This document shows positions 1-6,669 of a DNA stretch of 8,891 nucleotides, piece after piece; within the stretch, counting starts at the first letter, position 1; each line of letters opens with the position of its first letter. The position numbers and the translations under genes were made by a program. Origin of the DNA: Bog-793 sp050010315 (GTDB lineage Bacteria; Actinomycetota; Acidimicrobiia; Acidimicrobiales; Bog-793). The stretch is taken from the NCBI GenBank assembly GCA_050010315.1, contig JBEKLG010000067.1:1-8891 (forward strand). Reading direction: 5' to 3'. Under the pieces are notes generated by a model. The model ran no database searches. It was not told where the DNA came from and worked only from the letters and a program-made list of their open reading frames with translations.

Positions 1-155
1 GCGACCCCGAACAGCGTCGCGACGAGACTGAGCGCGGCGTGGACGGGATTGCGCCCGAAGACGACGCCGAGCGACCCGGCGAGGACGATCGCCGCGGCGA
101 CAAGGAAGGTCGCGAGGTCCGGCAGGGACACGGCGGCGAGAACCGACCCCGCCAT
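1..155 (-). CDS. nuoJ: NADH-quinone oxidoreductase subunit J (partial, C-terminus missing)
   Basis: NuoJ (ND6-like) is a membrane subunit of complex I whose transmembrane helix 3 takes part in coupling quinone reduction to proton pumping. Only the first 51 residues are visible. I translated them by hand: MAGSVLAAVS at the start, a first hydrophobic helix at about residues 10-33, then FGRNPVHAALSLVATLFGV. The R-N-P-V-H-A-A-L-S-L pattern after the first helix is characteristic of NuoJ. The ATG at 155 overlaps the nuoI TGA by one base (TGATG) and has a strong ribosome binding site. The rest of the gene, and presumably nuoK to nuoN, lie beyond the left edge. Identification rests on a short stretch plus operon position, and both agree. 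Confidence 0.93.
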   Translation of the reverse strand, partial: MAGSVLAAVSLPDLATFLVAAAIVLAGSLGVVFGRNPVHAALSLVATLFGV

Positions 156-847
156 CAGCGCCTCCTCCCGCCGAACCGGACGGGGATCTTCTTGCGCTGG
201 GTCTCCCGCAGCGAGATGTTGCCCGTCGCCTCGTCGTCACGCGCGCCGCGCTGGCCAGCCTCGGGGGCGCGCACCCCGTAGCCGAGCTCGGCCGACCACT
301 GCACCTCTCCCTCGTAGCGGGCCGCGCCCGACGGCGACGTCGCCCGCATCCAACCGGAGGTGTGGCGGTCCTCACCTTCGCGCCAGTCCTCCCACGGCAG
401 CTGCTGGGGCCTGCCGTCGTCGGCGACGAGGAGCTCTTTTCTCGTGTAGATCGCGTCGGCGCGGCTCGTGAACGAGAACTCGAACAGCTTCGACTCGGTG
501 ATCGCCTCGGTCGGGCACGCCTCGACGCAGAGGTCGCAATGGATGCAGCGCAGGTAGTTGATCTCGTAGACGAACCCGTAGCGTTCGCCGGGCGAGACGG
601 GCGCCTCGGCCGGGTTGTCGGCGCCGCGCACGTAGATGCAGTCGGCTGGGCACACCGCCGCACAGAGCTCGCAGCCGATGCACTTCTCCATCCCGTCCTC
701 GTAGCGGTTGAGGACGTGGCGACCGTGCAGACGCGGCGGCTTGGGCCGCTTCTCGGCTGGGTACTCGGTTGTCGCCCGCGGCCGCAAAACCTGCTTTGCC
801 GCGACGTAGAAACCGCCGAAGAAGTTCGTCTCGCCGAAGATCCCCAT
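155..847 (-). CDS. nuoI: NADH-quinone oxidoreductase subunit I
   Basis: NuoI is the TYKY/23-kDa-type subunit, a two-cluster ferredoxin that passes electrons from NuoG to N2 in NuoB through N6a and N6b. The product is 230 residues, longer than the roughly 160-180 of many bacterial homologues. The first ferredoxin motif is Cys56-x2-Cys59-x2-Cys62-x3-Cys66-Pro and the second is Cys101-x2-Cys104-x2-Cys107-x3-Cys111-Pro, so all eight ligands are present. Typical surrounding text includes the ATTEYP and RPKPPRLHGRHVL blocks before the first motif and GFVYEINYLRCIHCDLC at the second. After about residue 140 comes a variable C-terminal tail of some 90 residues, with WEDW and GWM tryptophans and a basic end (GGRRR). 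The ATG at 847 is 3 bases after the nuoH stop. The stop shares one base with the nuoJ ATG. Confidence 0.97.
   Translation of the reverse strand: MGIFGETNFFGGFYVAAKQVLRPRATTEYPAEKRPKPPRLHGRHVLNRYEDGMEKCIGCELCAAVCPADCIYVRGADNPAEAPVSPGERYGFVYEINYLRCIHCDLCVEACPTEAITESKLFEFSFTSRADAIYTRKELLVADDGRPQQLPWEDWREGEDRHTSGWMRATSPSGAARYEGEVQWSAELGYGVRAPEAGQRGARDDEATGNISLRETQRKKIPVRFGGRRR
161..169 (-). promoter_or_regulatory. Ribosome binding site of nuoJ
   Basis: GGGAGGAGG lies in the terminal Gly-Arg-Arg codons of nuoI, 5 bases before the nuoJ ATG. It is the best combined match and spacing of any ribosome binding site in the window and fixes the nuoJ start at 155. Confidence 0.65.
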
Positions 848-850
848 CGG

Positions 851-2065
851 TCAGCCCCCCGCCGGCGGCCGGTCGGCGACCGCCGGGGACACGCCGAGTC
901 GCTCAAAGCCTTCGGGGGGGCGCGGGCCCGCCCGACCGAGCTCGCCGCGGCGGCGGGAGGTGGAACGGGCCAACGCCAAGAGGACGGCGCCGACGATGAT
1001 CCCGCCGAAGACCCCGAAGCCCCAGGTCCTCGAGACCTGAACGGCGGCAACGAGGAGCAGCCAACCGAGCGCGACGGGGATGAGCCACTTCCAGCCGAGG
1101 TTCATCAGCTGGTCGTAGCGCAGCCTCGGTAGCGAGGCCCGGATCCACACCTGGATGTACAAGAAGACGACCGTCTTTCCGAGGAACCACAGGATCGGCC
1201 AGAGCCAGCGGACGACTTTGAACCCGGGACCGTCCGGCCCGCCAAAGAACAGCGTGACGACGACCGCCGACATCGTGATCGTGTTCATGAACTCGGCGAG
1301 GTAGAACATCAAGAAGCGCATCGACGAGTACTCCGTGTGGAAGCCGCCGCCGAGCTCGGACTCCCCTTCGGCGAGATCGAACGGAGGCCGGTTGAGCTCG
1401 GCGGTCCCGGCGACAAAGAAGATCACGAACGGCACGAACCAGAGCCGGAGGACGTTCCAGTCCCAGAAGCGCCTGGCCTGGGAGTCGACGATCGTCCGCG
1501 TCGACAGTCCGTGCGACTCGAGGATGACGGTGACGATGGCGAGCCCGAGCGCCGCCTCGTAGGAGATCATCTGCGCCGAGGCCCGCACCGAGCCGAGGAG
1601 CGGGTACTTCGACCCGGACGACCACCCGGCAAGCATCACGCCGTAGACGGCGATCGAGGACAGCGCGAGTAGGAAAAGGATGCCGATCGGCGGGTCGGCG
1701 ACCTGGAGCTCGACGACGTGGTGGGCGATCGTCACGACCCCGCCGAACGGGACGATCGAAAAGATGAGGAAGGCGGGCACGGCCGAGAGCAGCGGCGCGA
1801 GGCGGAAGACGACGCGGTCCGCCCGGTCTGGCAGCAGGTCCTCTTTGAAGAACAGCTTGATCCCGTCGGCGAGGGTCTGCAGGACGCCGAACTTCCCCGC
1901 CCGGTTCGGCCCGATCCGGTTCTGCATGTCCGAGATCACCTTGCGCTCGAACCAGATCATGAGCATCACGGAGACGAGCAGGAAGAAGAAGGCGACGACG
2001 ACCTTGACGAGGACGATGATAAAGACGCCGAGGTCGACGCCGTGCGAGAAGAGGGGATCTCCCAT
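851..2065 (-). CDS. nuoH: NADH-quinone oxidoreductase subunit H
   Basis: NuoH (ND1-like) is the membrane subunit that joins the peripheral arm to the membrane arm and forms the entrance to the quinone site. The product is 404 residues. Conserved cytosolic-loop motifs are present: WFERKV (38-43), RIGPNRAGKFG (50-60), LADGIKLFFKED (65-76), GWSSGSKYPLLGSVRASAQMISYE (147-170) and NRPPFDLAEGESELGGGF (225-242). I see eight hydrophobic segments in the expected places, at roughly 11-38, 88-108, 125-147, 168-183, 205-223, 249-274, 288-307 and 327-343. A ninth lies at about 348-366, followed by a basic, proline-rich tail. I chose the ATG at 2065, which overlaps the nuoG stop by one base (TGATG). The preceding TTG at 2068 is a possible but weaker start. 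A GGAAAAGG sits 4 bases before the ATG. The gene ends 3 bases before nuoI. Confidence 0.97.
   Translation of the reverse strand: MGDPLFSHGVDLGVFIIVLVKVVVAFFFLLVSVMLMIWFERKVISDMQNRIGPNRAGKFGVLQTLADGIKLFFKEDLLPDRADRVVFRLAPLLSAVPAFLIFSIVPFGGVVTIAHHVVELQVADPPIGILFLLALSSIAVYGVMLAGWSSGSKYPLLGSVRASAQMISYEAALGLAIVTVILESHGLSTRTIVDSQARRFWDWNVLRLWFVPFVIFFVAGTAELNRPPFDLAEGESELGGGFHTEYSSMRFLMFYLAEFMNTITMSAVVVTLFFGGPDGPGFKVVRWLWPILWFLGKTVVFLYIQVWIRASLPRLRYDQLMNLGWKWLIPVALGWLLLVAAVQVSRTWGFGVFGGIIVGAVLLALARSTSRRRGELGRAGPRPPEGFERLGVSPAVADRPPAGG
855..860 (-). promoter_or_regulatory. G-run ribosome binding site of nuoI
   Basis: Six G residues encoded by the terminal Gly-Gly codons of nuoH lie 7 bases before the nuoI ATG at 847. 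The context GGGGGGCTGA-CCG-ATG repeats the one in front of nuoF almost exactly. Confidence 0.45.
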
Positions 2066-4755
2066 CAAGCCTTTTCCAACCAGACGTCTGTCGCCCTTGA
2101 CGACGAGTCGACGAGGGCGCTGGCGCCGCGCCCTCCGGGGCCGGCGAGGTTGGCGACGATGAGCGCGACGTGGCGCGGCAACGACTCGTCGAGCCGGACC
2201 GGCAGCCTGAGCGAGCCACGCCTCGAGCGGACCGTGAGCTGATCGCCGACGTTCACGCCGATCTCGTCAAGTGCCGAGCGCGGCACGAAGACCGCGGGCC
2301 CGGGAGAAAGACTCGCGAGCGAAGGGCTCTCGGCGACGAGTGTCCCCCCGTCGTAGAGCGTCCGGCGCACGACGAGACGGTAGGCGCCCGCACCCGGCTC
2401 GCCGCCTAGCGGGGGTGCGGCCGCGCCGGAGAACGCCACGAGCCGCGGACCGGCCGTCGTGCTCGCCGTGCCGAGCCCCGCCTCTCCGCCGTCGCCGGCC
2501 GGACGCGCCGAACCGAGGCCGAGCGGCGCGCCCTGCTCCTCGACCGAGAGGATCCCCGGGGTCGCGATGGGATCGATCGGCCGCGGTCGGTACGCGCCGA
2601 TTCCCACCGGAAAAGCGCCGAGCGGCACGACGACACCGTCGCGCTGCTCGGACCGCCCGAGAAGCTCGGCGTCGACGCCCCGGTACGCCGGAGCGAGCCG
2701 GGCGATCTCGGCCGAGATCTGCTCAACGCCGTCGAAGCCGAGCGCCGCGCCAAGCCGGCGCGCGATCTCGGCCGCCACCGTCCACGCCGGCCAGGCGATC
2801 CCGGGTGGGACGACCTTGGCCGCCAGCCGTGTCACCCGACCCTCGCAGTTCGTCGTCGTCCCTCCCCGTTCGCCGTCGCCGGCGACCGGCAGCACGACCT
2901 GGGCGAGACCGCTCGAGGCGTTCGGGTGGGTGCCGACGAAGACGAGCGATCGGGCTTGCTCCAGTGCGGCCCGCGCCAGGTCGCGATCCGGGCAGTCGTC
3001 GAGCGGGTCGCAGCCGAGGAGGATCAGCGTCTCGATCTCGCCTTCGACCGTCGCCTCGAGGATGGTCCGCGCCCCGCGGCCCGGCCGGGCCGGCAATCGC
3101 CCCCACGCGGCCAAAACCCCGTTGCGGCCCTCGGCGAGCGTCACCCGGCCCGGCAGGAGCCCCGGTGCGAGACCCATGTCGAGCGCGCCGTGCACGTTCG
3201 CCCGGCGCAGCGCCGCCAGGTAGCGGGCGTTTGGGAACGCGCGGCGGATCGTGGCGACCGCCCCGGCGATCGTCGTCGCCGACTCGGCGAGCGACGGTCG
3301 TCCGTAGATGACGACGAGGCCTTCGCCGCCTTGGTCGAGCGACGCAAGGATGGCACGGCAATGCGCGAGCGCCGCCGGGTCGACGCCAGGTGGCGCGGCA
3401 CGGCGCGAACCGACGAGCGCTTCGATGAGGGCCGCGGCCTCACCGGGGAAAAAGGCGAGACGCTGTCGCACGTAGGGGGTGAGCGCGGTCGCGGCCGTCG
3501 AGCATTCGACGATCGGCACACCGTCGAGCGCGGCGCGCCGCAGCCGCAGGAACAGCACCGGCAGTTCCTCTCGCAGGTCGCCCGAGAGAACGATGACCGC
3601 CTTGGCCCGGGTCGCGCCGTCGATCGTCGCCTGTGGCAGCCCGACCACCGCCTCGGCCGGGAGCCCGTCGTCGAGCTGGGCGTCGACCGAGTCCGTGACG
3701 ACGACAGACTTGGCGAACTTCGCCCAGGCGTAGGCGTCCTCGTTCGACAGCCTTGCCCCGCCGAGGATCGCGACGGATTCCGGACCGCCGCCGTACTTGG
3801 CGTGGCGAATCGCCGCGGCGACCTCGTCGAGCGCCGCCTGCCACGTCGAGGGGACCTGGGCGCCGTCGCGCTCGACGAGGGGAACGGCGAGACGGTTCGG
3901 CGAATGGACCGCCTCGAAGGCGTACCGGCCCTTGTCGCACAGCCAGCTCTGGTTCACCGGCTCGGAGTCGACGCCGAGGTAGCGCACGAGCCTCCCCGCA
4001 GACGACTGCGCCACGACGCGGCAGCCGACGGCGCACGTCGTGCACGTCGTCTCGACCTGCTCGAGGTCCCACGGGCGCGCCTTGAAACGGTAGGCCGGGG
4101 CCGTGAGGGCGCCGACGGGGCAGATCTGGATGGTGTTGCCGGTGAAGTACGAATCGAAGGGCTTGTCGGGGAAAGCCGCGACCTCGACGGCGTCGGTGCG
4201 GAAGGCGAGGTTGATGAGCGGCTCGCCCGCGACCTCGTCGGCAAAGCGGGTGCAGCGGGCACACTGGATGCAGCGCTCCCGGTCGAGCAGCACGAGCGGA
4301 CCCAGCTCGATCGGCTTCGCCCAGTGCCGCTTCTCTTCGGAGAAGCGACTCTCCCCCGGCCCGTGCGAGACCGCCTGGTCCTGGAGCGGGCATTCTCCGC
4401 CCTTGTCGCACACCGGGCAGTCGAGCGGGTGGTTGATGAGCAGGAACTCGACCACGCCCTGCTGGGCCTTGCGCGCCTTGGCCGAGGCGGTGCGCACCTC
4501 CTGGCCTTCGGCGACGGTGACGATGCACGCCGGCTGCAGCGCGAACCCCCGGGGGCCGGAGACCTCGACGAGGCACATCCGGCACATGCCGACAGGCGCC
4601 ATACGCGGGTGGTAGCAAAAGCGCGGGATGAAGATCCCGGCGCGTTGCGCGGCGTCGATGACGAGCTCGCCGGTTGAGGCTTTGATCGCCTGTCCGTCGA
4701 TCGTCACGTCGACGACGTCTTCCTCTTCGAACCCGGGGGTGGCGGACTCGCTCAT
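2065..4755 (-). CDS. nuoG: NADH-quinone oxidoreductase subunit G
   Basis: NuoG is the 75-kDa-type subunit that carries most of the electron wire between NuoF and NuoI. The product is 896 residues, close to E. coli NuoG. An N-terminal ferredoxin domain binds N1b through Cys47, Cys58, Cys61 and Cys77. N5 has the His109, Cys113, Cys116, Cys122 set (HPLDCPVCDKGGEC). N4 uses Cys162, Cys165, Cys168 and Cys212. The extra cluster N7 is present: Cys238, Cys241, Cys245 and Cys273 in the exact C-x2-C-x3-C-x27-C spacing. Residues from about 236 onward form a degenerate molybdopterin oxidoreductase fold, with a Gly/Ala-rich linker around 735-790 and a MopB C-terminal-like domain at about 791-890. The start at 4755 is set by the ATGA overlap with nuoF and by family similarity; the frame is open back to 5040 only within nuoF. 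The stop forms TGATG with nuoH. Confidence 0.97.
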   Translation of the reverse strand: MSESATPGFEEEDVVDVTIDGQAIKASTGELVIDAAQRAGIFIPRFCYHPRMAPVGMCRMCLVEVSGPRGFALQPACIVTVAEGQEVRTASAKARKAQQGVVEFLLINHPLDCPVCDKGGECPLQDQAVSHGPGESRFSEEKRHWAKPIELGPLVLLDRERCIQCARCTRFADEVAGEPLINLAFRTDAVEVAAFPDKPFDSYFTGNTIQICPVGALTAPAYRFKARPWDLEQVETTCTTCAVGCRVVAQSSAGRLVRYLGVDSEPVNQSWLCDKGRYAFEAVHSPNRLAVPLVERDGAQVPSTWQAALDEVAAAIRHAKYGGGPESVAILGGARLSNEDAYAWAKFAKSVVVTDSVDAQLDDGLPAEAVVGLPQATIDGATRAKAVIVLSGDLREELPVLFLRLRRAALDGVPIVECSTAATALTPYVRQRLAFFPGEAAALIEALVGSRRAAPPGVDPAALAHCRAILASLDQGGEGLVVIYGRPSLAESATTIAGAVATIRRAFPNARYLAALRRANVHGALDMGLAPGLLPGRVTLAEGRNGVLAAWGRLPARPGRGARTILEATVEGEIETLILLGCDPLDDCPDRDLARAALEQARSLVFVGTHPNASSGLAQVVLPVAGDGERGGTTTNCEGRVTRLAAKVVPPGIAWPAWTVAAEIARRLGAALGFDGVEQISAEIARLAPAYRGVDAELLGRSEQRDGVVVPLGAFPVGIGAYRPRPIDPIATPGILSVEEQGAPLGLGSARPAGDGGEAGLGTASTTAGPRLVAFSGAAAPPLGGEPGAGAYRLVVRRTLYDGGTLVAESPSLASLSPGPAVFVPRSALDEIGVNVGDQLTVRSRRGSLRLPVRLDESLPRHVALIVANLAGPGGRGASALVDSSSRATDVWLEKA
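2070..2077 (-). promoter_or_regulatory. Ribosome binding site of nuoH
   Basis: The purine-rich GGAAAAGG within the last nuoG codons (Leu-Glu-Lys-Ala) lies 4 bases before the nuoH ATG at 2065. This is a partial Shine-Dalgarno match and is consistent with coupled translation at the TGATG junction. Confidence 0.4.
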
Positions 4756-6083
4756 CTCGTCCCGGCCCTCGCCCCGCCGGGGGTGCCGAGCGGGCAGTTC
4801 CCGATGCTGATGTGGGTGGCGAACTCGGTGCGGAACATGCCTATCGCCGAGGCGATCGACGAAGGGATCGAAGGCCCGAGCACGCAGATCGTCGTCTGCT
4901 GGGGTGGCCAGCTCACCCCGGGAGCGAGGTTGTCGCAGATGTCCATCAACAGGTCGAGGTCGCTGAAACGGCCGTCGCCCTCCTCGATGCGCCGGAGGAT
5001 CTTCTCGAGCCAGTGGCCCCCTTCGCGGCACGGCGTGCACTGCCCGCAGGACTCCTTGTAGAAAAAGCGGGTGATCCGCCAGGCGAGGCGCACCGCGCAG
5101 CTCGTCCTGTCCAGCACGACGACGGAGCCCGAGCCGAGCATCGACCCCGCCTCATTGACCGCGTCCTGGTCGAGACCGAGGTCGAGCTGGTCCGGGCCGA
5201 ACCAGGGGGCCGACACCCCCCCGGGGATGAACGCCTTCAGCTCGCCGCCGCCGACGATGCCGCCGCCGAGCGCCGGGTCGAAGATGAGATCGCGGAAGGT
5301 CGTCTTGGACATCTCGAGCTCGTAGCACCCCGGCCGGGCGACCCGTCCCGAAAGGGCGAACAGACGCGTGCCCGTCGAGGTGCCGGCACCGAGAGCGGCG
5401 TAGGCGTCGCCTCCGTTCTCGACGATCCAGGGCAACGCCGCAATCGTCTCGACGTTGTTCACGACGGTCGGCTCTCCGTAGAGGCCGATCGCGGCGGGAT
5501 AGTAGGGGGGCTTGATGCGCGGGAAAGCGCGCTTGCCCTCCAAGCTCTCAATGAGCGCCGTCTCCTCGCCGCAGATGTAGGAGCCGGCGCCCGGATGGAC
5601 GACGATGTCGAGCGAGAAGGGCGAGCGGAAGATCCGTTGCCCGAGCGCGCCGTACCCGTAGGCCTCGTTGCAGGCCTGGGTGAGCCGCTCGAGGCCGAGC
5701 GCGAACTCCCCACGACAGAAGATGAAGGCGTGGCGCACGCCGACCGCGTACGCCGCGATCGCGGCCCCCTCGATGATCTGGTGCGGGTCCCGCTCGATCA
5801 GCAGGTGGTCCTTGAACGTCGCCGGCTCGCTCTCGTCGCCGTTGACGACGAGGTACGTCGTCTCCGCCGGGCGGAGCATCGACCACTTCCGGCCTGCCGG
5901 GAAACCGGCGCCGCCACGCCCGAGAAGGCTCGCCCGGTTCACCTCGTCGCGTACCGCCCCGGGCTTCATCCGCAGCGCCTTGCGAAGCGCCTTGTACCCT
6001 CCGGTCGCGAGATAGCGCGCGAGCGTGTGCGAATCGGGATGGGAAAAGCGTCTCGTGACGATGCGCGGCGCGTCGGTGAGCAT
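4752..6083 (-). CDS. nuoF: NADH-quinone oxidoreductase subunit F
   Basis: NuoF is the 51-kDa-type subunit that binds NADH and FMN and carries the [4Fe-4S] cluster N3; it is the electron entry point of complex I. The product is 443 residues, a normal length. The nucleotide-binding glycine-rich motif GRGGAGFPAGRKW is at residues 55-67, and the FMN-site block NGDESEPATFKD is at 81-92. GAGSYICGEETALIESLEG is at 165-183. The SLBB-like region follows, with VNNVET at 208-213. The N3 ligands are Cys346, Cys349 and Cys352 (ESCGQCTPCREG) plus Cys400 (TTICVLG). The Cys352-Cys400 distance is 48, against 41 in E. coli and Thermus, and the text after the fourth cysteine is GPSIPSSI instead of the usual G-D-x-A pattern. 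The start ATG at 6083 is 4 bases after the nuoE stop. The stop overlaps the nuoG ATG by 4 bases. Confidence 0.97.
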   Translation of the reverse strand: MLTDAPRIVTRRFSHPDSHTLARYLATGGYKALRKALRMKPGAVRDEVNRASLLGRGGAGFPAGRKWSMLRPAETTYLVVNGDESEPATFKDHLLIERDPHQIIEGAAIAAYAVGVRHAFIFCRGEFALGLERLTQACNEAYGYGALGQRIFRSPFSLDIVVHPGAGSYICGEETALIESLEGKRAFPRIKPPYYPAAIGLYGEPTVVNNVETIAALPWIVENGGDAYAALGAGTSTGTRLFALSGRVARPGCYELEMSKTTFRDLIFDPALGGGIVGGGELKAFIPGGVSAPWFGPDQLDLGLDQDAVNEAGSMLGSGSVVVLDRTSCAVRLAWRITRFFYKESCGQCTPCREGGHWLEKILRRIEEGDGRFSDLDLLMDICDNLAPGVSWPPQQTTICVLGPSIPSSIASAIGMFRTEFATHISIGNCPLGTPGGARAGTR

Positions 6084-6087
6084 CGGC

Positions 6088-6669
6088 TCAGCCCCCCGAC
6101 CGCCGGGTCCGGGGCGTGGCGGCCCCCGGCAGCGCCACGGCGCGCTCGACGCGGCAGAGCGTGCCGTGACGCGGGATCTCGCCCTCGTACTCGCCCCGCC
6201 GCAGACCCGCGATGAGCGCGTCGAACGACGCCGGATCGCGCGCCTTGACGAAACGGTGGTTCACCTGCACGCACGGCGGTCCGTCGCAGCCGGCGAGGCA
6301 CTCGGCCTCTTCCAGGGTGAACTCGCCGTCGCCCGTCGTCTGGCCACAGCGGATGCCGAGCCGACGCTCGGCGTACGCGACGAGCTCGTACGCGCCCGCG
6401 AGCAGGCAGGCGACGTTTGTGCAGATCGCGATGACGTGCCGGCCGACCCGCTCGCAATGGAGCATGTCGTAGAAGGTCGCCGTGCCGTACACCTCGGCCG
6501 GGGTGACTCCGCAGAGCTCGGCGATCTCCTCCATCGCCTCGGCGGACAACCAGCCGTCCTGGGACTGGGCGAGGTGGCACAGCGGGACGAGCGCCGAGCG
6601 CGGCTTCGGGTACAGGGCGACGAGCGCCTCGGCCCGGGACCGGTTCTCGGCCGAGAAGTGCGCCGTCAC
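6088..6669 (-). CDS. nuoE: NADH-quinone oxidoreductase subunit E
   Basis: NuoE is the 24-kDa-type subunit with a thioredoxin-like [2Fe-2S] domain holding cluster N1a, next to NuoF in the NADH-oxidising module. The product is 193 residues, within the family range. The N-terminal helical part carries the typical SQDGWLSAEAMEEIAELCGV and YGTATFYDML blocks (residues 36-70). The cluster ligands are Cys83 and Cys88 (CTNVAC) and Cys124 and Cys128 (ECLAGC). A further cysteine, Cys133, follows in GPPCVQVN, where many homologues have a hydrophobic residue. The start is a GTG at 6669 overlapping the nuoD TGA by 4 bases (GTGA), with a GGGGA stretch about 10 bases upstream. The first homologous block begins about 10 residues in, so no later start is needed. 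The C-terminus is basic and ends in Gly-Gly, whose codons supply the nuoF ribosome binding site. Confidence 0.96.
   Translation of the reverse strand: MTAHFSAENRSRAEALVALYPKPRSALVPLCHLAQSQDGWLSAEAMEEIAELCGVTPAEVYGTATFYDMLHCERVGRHVIAICTNVACLLAGAYELVAYAERRLGIRCGQTTGDGEFTLEEAECLAGCDGPPCVQVNHRFVKARDPASFDALIAGLRRGEYEGEIPRHGTLCRVERAVALPGAATPRTRRSGG
6092..6097 (-). promoter_or_regulatory. G-run ribosome binding site of nuoF
   Basis: Six G residues lie 8 bases before the nuoF ATG at 6083 and are formed by the terminal Gly-Gly codons (GGG GGC) of nuoE. They can pair with the CCUCC of 16S rRNA only partly. The arrangement GGGGGGCTGA-GCCG-ATG is almost the same as the one in front of nuoI. Confidence 0.45.

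Noticed and set aside
2066..2068. TTG as the nuoH start
   Set aside because: It is possible, but the adjacent ATG at 2065 is the stronger codon and forms the same TGATG junction seen at nuoB/nuoC and nuoI/nuoJ. The difference is one residue.
903..2219. A 438-codon minus-strand frame running across the nuoG/nuoH junction
   Set aside because: It is the wrong frame of nuoH: Arg/Pro-rich with no hydrophobic helices, while the nuoH frame gives a full NuoH with family motifs.
2926..4677. A 583-codon open frame on the plus strand, opposite nuoG
   Set aside because: Its translation is rich in Arg, Asp, Gly and Val with no recognisable domain, as expected from the antisense of GC-biased codons. The minus strand carries a complete NuoG with all cluster ligands.
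4756..5040. Upstream extension of the nuoG frame into nuoF
   Set aside because: The 95 extra residues are an out-of-frame reading of the nuoF 3' end. NuoG similarity starts just after the ATG at 4755, which forms an ATGA junction.
4812..6215. A 467-codon open frame on the plus strand, opposite nuoF and the end of nuoE
   Set aside because: It is low-complexity and Arg/Glu/Ala-rich, spans a gene junction on the other strand, and has no family motif. It is an antisense shadow.
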